From JBEKDJ01 sp050014415 (GTDB lineage Bacteria; Desulfobacterota; BSN033; UBA1163): a stretch of DNA of 17,544 nt. Made by a program: the position numbers and the translations under genes. Numbering within the stretch: the first letter of the stretch is position 1; every line of letters starts with the position of its first letter. Of the stretch, positions 13,452 to 17,544 are shown in pieces. The stretch lies in the NCBI GenBank assembly GCA_050014415.1, contig JBEKDJ010000073.1, forward strand, positions 1 through 17,544, given 5' to 3'. Below the pieces are notes generated by a model. It had not been told where the DNA came from. It saw nothing but the letters and a program-made list of their open reading frames with translations, and did not search any database.

Positions 13452-14166
13452 AGTGAAGGGAGTGGATGTCCTTTACGGTGATGTTCAGGCCGTCTGGGAT
13501 TTGTCCATTCATGTGGATGAAGGGGCAATCGTTGCGCTTGTGGGAGCCAACGGGGCAGGAAAGACGACTCTTCTGAAGACGATTTCGGGAATCCTTCGTG
13601 CCAAGAGAGGGGAGGTCCTTTTTTCAGGAAGACATCTAACGAAGCTAAGGCCCCAGGAGGTGGTGAACATAGGGATTTCCCATGTGCCGGAGGGGCGGCG
13701 CCTGTTTTCTAAGCTTACGGTCCTGGAGAATCTGAGACTGGGTGCCTATCCTCCAAGGGCCCGTTCCCTTTTCGCACAATCCTTGGAAAGAGCCTATGGT
13801 CTTTTTCCCGTGCTGAAAGAGCGAAAAAGTCAGACAGCAGGTTCATTGAGTGGGGGTGAGCAGCAGATGTTGGCGATTGGCCGGGCTTTGATGGCTCAGC
13901 CGCATCTTCTGATGCTGGATGAGCCTTCTCTTGGGCTGAGTCCCCTTTTTGTGAGGGCGATGTTTGAGCTCATTTATACCTTGAACAATCAGAAGGTGAC
14001 CATCCTTTTGGTGGAGCAGAACATTCATCAGGCTTTGAAGATAGCACATTGGGCCTATGTTTTGAAGACGGGGAGAATAGCCATGAGTGGGAGAGGGGAT
14101 GAGCTTTTATCTAACCCGGAGGTTCAGAAGGCCTACATTGGGGAACGGTGGAGTAAGCCCCGTTAG
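13432..14166 (+). CDS. livF: Liv-type ABC transporter ATP-binding protein LivF
   Basis: A 244-aa second ATPase of the importer, forming the nucleotide-binding pair with LivG. Walker A is GANGAGKTT (38-46), the signature is the canonical LSGGE (139-143), Walker B is LLMLDEP (159-165) and the VEQN motif normal for LivF takes the place of the H-loop. HVPEGRRLFSKLTVLENLRLGAY (84-106) is the family's diagnostic block. It begins with TTG at 13432, inside the end of livG, with AGAGG 6 nt upstream; the 20-nt overlap indicates translational coupling. Only this subunit has a consensus signature motif, so the pair may be asymmetric, as in many ABC heterodimers. A 184-nt gap with hairpins separates it from livH. 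Confidence 0.95.
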   Translation: MESHLLEVKGVDVLYGDVQAVWDLSIHVDEGAIVALVGANGAGKTTLLKTISGILRAKRGEVLFSGRHLTKLRPQEVVNIGISHVPEGRRLFSKLTVLENLRLGAYPPRARSLFAQSLERAYGLFPVLKERKSQTAGSLSGGEQQMLAIGRALMAQPHLLMLDEPSLGLSPLFVRAMFELIYTLNNQKVTILLVEQNIHQALKIAHWAYVLKTGRIAMSGRGDELLSNPEVQKAYIGERWSKPR

Positions 14167-14247
14167 AAGGGATGGGAATCTAAAGCCCACCCTTTATAAG
14201 GTGAACATCATGAAACACATTAGCTTCTTAGAAAAAGCCGCCTAATC

Positions 14248-14321
14248 CCCCTTCAGAAAAGGGGAATATCTCTCCTCCCTTTGGAGCGATTTTTACCTGT
14301 CGGAGGCAGGCAAAAGGGAGG
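14248..14321. repeat. Hairpins in the livF-livH gap
   Basis: Two inverted repeats fill the 184-nt space inside the transporter operon: CCCCTT (14248-14253) with AAGGGG (14259-14264), and CCTCCCTTT (14274-14282) with AAAGGGAGG (14313-14321) around a 30-nt loop that itself contains CCTGTCGGAGGCAGG. The structure looks like a dispersed intergenic repeat or an mRNA-processing site. No T-run follows on the plus strand, so it is not an evident terminator. Confidence 0.5.
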
Positions 14322-14350
14322 TGGGGACGGATTTAATAGGGTAAACATTA

Positions 14351-15244
14351 ATGCTTGAATACTTAGATGTTGGACTCATTGCTCAGGCTTCTGTCAACGG
14401 CATTCTTTTAGGGACCATGTATGGCACAGCCGCGATTGGACTCAGCCTGGTCTTCGGCACCATGGGGATTGTTTTTATCGCACAGGGGTCGGTTATCATT
14501 TTCTTCGCTTACCTTTGTTATTGGTTATTCGCCCTACTGGGTATTGATCCGTATTTGTCCATAATACCTATTGTTCTCATTGCTTTGTTGCTCGGGGTAG
14601 CCTTCTATTATGGCCTTTTCAAGGAGGCGGCCGCTTTAAAGGACAGGATCAGTTCCCTCTTGATCGCGGTAGGACTGATGTTTTTTTTGGAAAATTTCAT
14701 GACGGTGGTCTGGACCCCCAACCCCAGGGCAGTGGTGACTTCATACGGGTTTTATACTTTCAGCCTATTTGGAATAAATCTCACCTTGACCCGCCTGATT
14801 GGATTATTAATAGCCATTCTTGCCACATTGGGCGTCTTTATCTTTTTAAAAAAGACCCTTATAGGAACAGCCGTAAGGGCTATTTCGGAGGACGTGGAAG
14901 CCAGCACCATGATGGGAATCAATCCTAACCGGGTTAATATTGTGGCCTTCGCCATCGGCATCGGGCTTGCGGCGATAGCAGGAATCAATTTTGCGACAAC
15001 CTACTCCTTTGATCCTAACTATGGTTTTGATGTGGCGATAAAGGCGCTTATCGCCTTAACCCTGGGGGGCATTGGTAATGTGGGTGGAGCCCTGTTGGGG
15101 GGAATCATTATAGGTGTTATTGAGAGCTTGGCATCCTTTTATGTAGGTATGGGGTGGGCTCAAGGCATATTGTTTGTCATATTCATGCTGACTTTGACCC
15201 TTAGACCCTATGGCCTCTTTGGGGGGATCAGCCAAAAAGTGTGA
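14351..15244 (+). CDS. livH: Liv-type ABC transporter permease LivH
   Basis: A 297-aa inner-membrane permease with about eight hydrophobic segments. Family marks are the N-terminal ASVNGILLGTMYGTAAIGLS, the SLVFGTMGIVFIAQGS block and the cytoplasmic coupling loop LIGTAVRAISEDVEASTMMGIN. Further on stands IKALIALTLGGIGNVGGALLGG, which is highly conserved in LivH. The protein ends in LRPYGLFG as usual. Length equals the family norm. The ATG at 14351 has a weak AGGG upstream. It pairs with LivM, 17 nt downstream. The N-terminal MGIVFIAQGSVII replaces the MGIVQVSHGE type seen in the LivH fragment at 1-380, so the two permeases are not recent duplicates. Confidence 0.95.
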   Translation: MLEYLDVGLIAQASVNGILLGTMYGTAAIGLSLVFGTMGIVFIAQGSVIIFFAYLCYWLFALLGIDPYLSIIPIVLIALLLGVAFYYGLFKEAAALKDRISSLLIAVGLMFFLENFMTVVWTPNPRAVVTSYGFYTFSLFGINLTLTRLIGLLIAILATLGVFIFLKKTLIGTAVRAISEDVEASTMMGINPNRVNIVAFAIGIGLAAIAGINFATTYSFDPNYGFDVAIKALIALTLGGIGNVGGALLGGIIIGVIESLASFYVGMGWAQGILFVIFMLTLTLRPYGLFGGISQKV

Positions 15245-15261
15245 CATATTGAAGATACAAA

Positions 15262-16293
15262 ATGAACAATAAGAACAATTTATCGGAACAATCAAGCCTG
15301 GCCAAATACCCTTCCGGTTTCCTGAAATCGCTTTTGCAGGCTAGCTTGAAGAACCGCATCTACCTAATTATCGCTGTTCTTGCGCTAGTGATTTTCGGCA
15401 CGCTGCCGTTCATGATTGGTGTTGATTCCTTTTTCATTTATTACCTGTTTATGGTCTTCATCTACATCGTTGTTGCTCAGGGATGGAACCTTGTCGGAGG
15501 ATATACGGGACAGGTCAGTCTGGGCACCCATGCCTTCTTTGCCCTCGGTGGTTATACCACAGCCCTAATCTGGCTCCACAATATAACGCATACCTGGTAT
15601 TACTTTGACCCGCTGGTCATGGTCCTTAGCGGGGTTGTGCCCGCAATCTTCGCTATCATCATCGGCATACCGACGCTATCCAGGCTCCGGGGGGATTACT
15701 TTTCTTTCGGCACCCTGGCGGCCGCCCAGATTCTCCAAATAGTCATTTTAAGGACTACTAAATTTTCAGGTGGAGCGGTTGGCCTGCGATTGCCGGGCGG
15801 CGGTTTCACAGACCTGGGGAGATATTATTGGACTGCCATGCTTCTGGCCGTTTTGGCGGTATTGGCTGTGTTTATCATCACGAAGTCCAGAATCGGCCTG
15901 GCCCTGAGAGCCATCAGTGAAGACGAGACGTCGGCAGCCTCCCACGGGATTCACATTTTGCGCTACAAGCTCTTTTCTTTTGTCATAGGGTCTTTTATTA
16001 TAGGAGTTTGCGGTAGCCTGTTCGCCTATTACCAGTTTATCGTCAATCCTTCGTCTATGATGAGCCTCGATCGCTGGATGTTCTACCCTATTCTCATCTG
16101 TGTCCTGGGGGGCAATGGGACGATTATAGGCCCTGTTATCGGTGCTTTTATCATCGTGACCCTTTTTACCTTCGGGGAGAACCTTGTAGGGCGGGTACAC
16201 CCGATGCTGTCGGGTGTACTTATCATCCTGGTCATGAAGTACATGCCCACCGGCTTATGGGGGCTTAAGGACAAGATATCGCCTCGCCGCTAG
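15262..16293 (+). CDS. livM: Liv-type ABC transporter permease LivM
   Basis: A 343-aa inner-membrane permease, partner of LivH. A cytoplasmic N-terminus of about 32 residues precedes roughly nine to ten membrane segments. The LivM hallmark GWNLVGGYTGQVSLG is at residues 74-88, followed by HAFFALGGYT. The coupling loop SRIGLALRAISEDETSAASHGI mirrors that of LivH and contacts the ATPases. The C-terminus VLGGNGTIIGPVIGAFII and MPTGLWGLKDK are typical. Start is ATG at 15262, with only a weak Shine-Dalgarno sequence, 17 nt after the livH stop, so coupling by reinitiation is plausible. It ends the operon; a strong terminator follows. No binding-protein gene lies in the operon itself; the convergent one at 16420-17544 is the likely partner. 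Confidence 0.95.
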   Translation: MNNKNNLSEQSSLAKYPSGFLKSLLQASLKNRIYLIIAVLALVIFGTLPFMIGVDSFFIYYLFMVFIYIVVAQGWNLVGGYTGQVSLGTHAFFALGGYTTALIWLHNITHTWYYFDPLVMVLSGVVPAIFAIIIGIPTLSRLRGDYFSFGTLAAAQILQIVILRTTKFSGGAVGLRLPGGGFTDLGRYYWTAMLLAVLAVLAVFIITKSRIGLALRAISEDETSAASHGIHILRYKLFSFVIGSFIIGVCGSLFAYYQFIVNPSSMMSLDRWMFYPILICVLGGNGTIIGPVIGAFIIVTLFTFGENLVGRVHPMLSGVLIILVMKYMPTGLWGLKDKISPRR

Positions 16294-16332
16294 GTAAATA
16301 CCCGCGATACTTTCATATCAACCAGCCAAAAA

Positions 16333-16376
16333 TTTACCCCCGGCTCTCTTGATTTTTCAGGGATACCGGGGGTAAA
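16333..16376. terminator. Bidirectional terminator between convergent livM and binding-protein gene
   Basis: TTTACCCCCGG (16333-16343) and CCGGGGGTAAA (16366-16376) are perfect 11-bp arms around a 22-nt loop. On the minus strand the stem is followed by TTTTT, a good Rho-independent terminator for the binding-protein gene. On the plus strand CTTTGGTTTT follows, a weaker T-rich tail for livM. The position between two convergent stop codons supports a shared terminator. Confidence 0.85.
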
Positions 16377-16419
16377 CTTTGGTTTTCACACAACAAGTAT
16401 TAGGTTTGGATGGTTAATC

Positions 16420-17544
16420 TTACCTCTTGTCCCAAGGTGGCACCAGTTTGATGGTCCATATATCTGGAGAGTATGGATAAACCGGCATGCGTTTCCCATC
16501 CATCCACTGGAGGGCCACAGCCTTGAACTGAGCTACACCAGTTTTGTTGAAGGCGAGGTCACCTTCGGTGGTATTTTTGGCTACGAAGGTGCCGCTGTAG
16601 AAGACAGCCCTGACCTTGGCATTGTCAAGGGAGCCGGCTTTCTCAATAGCCTGAGCGAGAGCCTGGACGAGGGCGTAGGGGTTTCCAATGACAACCGAGT
16701 ACTTCGTCGCACCAAATTCGGCTCTGAACTTGTCGCCGAGCGCCTTTGACCCTGGAGCCCCTAAAGCTTCCGCCCAGTGCCCATCGCTGATGATGTAGTT
16801 AGCATCTTTGCCGAGGGCTTCGCCGAACTCAATGGGCCAGAACCCTCTCGCGCCCCAGATGTACTTCGGGGCGAAGTTAGCCTCTTTCATCTGGCGTATA
16901 AACGTCATGCCGTCAGTAGAACTGCAAAGGGTGATTATCCCGTCGATCTTAGCGTTCTTCATCCTGAGAATGGAGGAGGAGAAGTCCTTTGACCCTGGAG
17001 TGTAGGACTCGAGTAGGGCCAGATTATACTTATATTTCTCCAGGACTGGCTTAGCCCCATGTTCTGTAAAGCCCTGGCCATCCGCGTTGTCCTCCACCAG
17101 GACGCAGAAGTTTTTTGGCCTATCGGCAGCAGGAATTGGGTCCAGACTTGCCGCTGCGCTGCCCGCCAGCTCAGCGATGGAAAAGAACGAGTCCGCAACC
17201 CAGCTGAACTTCTGCTCGGCAAACATCTCCGGGAAGAAGGTGGTGGTGACATAGAGCTTCTTATACTTCTCGGCGACGGCGCCACCGTTAATATTTAGCG
17301 CGGTATCGACGGAGCCCAGGATAAAGTCCACCTTTTCCAGCTTGATGAGCTTTTCCGCGGCGGCAGTGGTCCCAGCCGGGTCGCTCCGATCATCCGCCAC
17401 GACAATCTTCAGGGGCAACTTCTTACCGAGATCTTTGACAAATACCCCACCCATGGCATTGATATCTTTGACCGCCTGCTGATACGCCCACCTGTGCTCA
17501 TTACCCACCATCGCCTCTACACCAGTCATGGGATTGATAGCACC
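16420..17544 (-). CDS. ABC transporter substrate-binding protein, Liv type (N-terminus outside window)
   Basis: Periplasmic binding protein of a Liv-type importer; 374 residues are visible, and the frame stays open to the right edge, where it begins GAINPMTGVEAMVGNEHRWA. The signal peptide and first strand are therefore missing, and the ATG at 17529 is internal. Type-I binding fold marks are the INAMGGV segment, VADDRSDPAGTTAAAEKLI (the usual Dxxxd-P helix start) and DFILGSVDT. The C-terminus ends in a typical WMDGKRMPVYP strand region. It converges on livM across a shared terminator and is probably the ligand receptor of livGFHM, although it must have its own promoter beyond the edge. Its sequence differs strongly from the binding protein at 795-1985, so the two should have different ligands. 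Confidence 0.9.
   Translation of the reverse strand, partial: GAINPMTGVEAMVGNEHRWAYQQAVKDINAMGGVFVKDLGKKLPLKIVVADDRSDPAGTTAAAEKLIKLEKVDFILGSVDTALNINGGAVAEKYKKLYVTTTFFPEMFAEQKFSWVADSFFSIAELAGSAAASLDPIPAADRPKNFCVLVEDNADGQGFTEHGAKPVLEKYKYNLALLESYTPGSKDFSSSILRMKNAKIDGIITLCSSTDGMTFIRQMKEANFAPKYIWGARGFWPIEFGEALGKDANYIISDGHWAEALGAPGSKALGDKFRAEFGATKYSVVIGNPYALVQALAQAIEKAGSLDNAKVRAVFYSGTFVAKNTTEGDLAFNKTGVAQFKAVALQWMDGKRMPVYPYSPDIWTIKLVPPWDKR

Overview
The window is a catabolic and transport region from a bacterium of moderate GC content. The gene mix suggests an anaerobic Desulfobacterota-type (deltaproteobacterial) organism. It holds Liv-type ABC transporters, split B12-dependent acyl-CoA mutase subunits with a MeaB chaperone, a UPF0261 protein and a DUF169 protein. 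This is inference from gene content only; no rRNA or tRNA gene is present, and I see no CRISPR array or insertion sequence.

Layout. On the minus strand, from right to left: a TetR regulator (9537-10160), MeaB GTPase (8518-9486), acyl-CoA mutase large subunit (6854-8485), B12-binding small subunit (6431-6826) and enoyl-CoA hydratase (5584-6363). Gaps are 27-67 nt, so this looks like one operon. It is driven by a consensus sigma70 promoter with a double palindromic operator just downstream, and it is closed by hairpins at 5515-5575. After a 426-nt gap comes a second minus-strand group: a CocE/NonD-fold protein (3331-5157), a UPF0261/Tm-1-like protein (2067-3287), a periplasmic binding protein (795-1985) and, after another 414-nt gap, the start of a LivH permease that runs off the left edge.

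On the plus strand, divergent from TetR, are a GntR/FCD regulator (10428-11126), a 623-nt decayed stretch, a DUF169 gene (11750-12529) and livG-livF-livH-livM (12720-16293). The decayed stretch carries the remains of a UxaA-type SAF-domain gene and possibly a LarA-like tail. A convergent binding-protein gene (16420-17544) runs off the right edge; a strong bidirectional terminator separates it from livM.

Working model (inference): a Liv-type system imports a small branched or hydroxylated carboxylate. After activation to a CoA thioester by an enzyme not in this window, the B12 mutase rearranges its carbon skeleton, with MeaB protecting the cofactor, and the hydratase acts on a product. TetR probably senses an acyl-CoA of the pathway.

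The most interesting points are two. The mutase large subunit lacks the substrate-recognition residues of methylmalonyl-CoA mutase: Tyr89 becomes Gln, His244 becomes Asn, and the Gln197-Arg207 segment is rewritten with a four-residue insertion. The CocE-like protein has lost the classical Ser-Asp-His triad. Together they point to an undescribed acyl-CoA rearrangement pathway.
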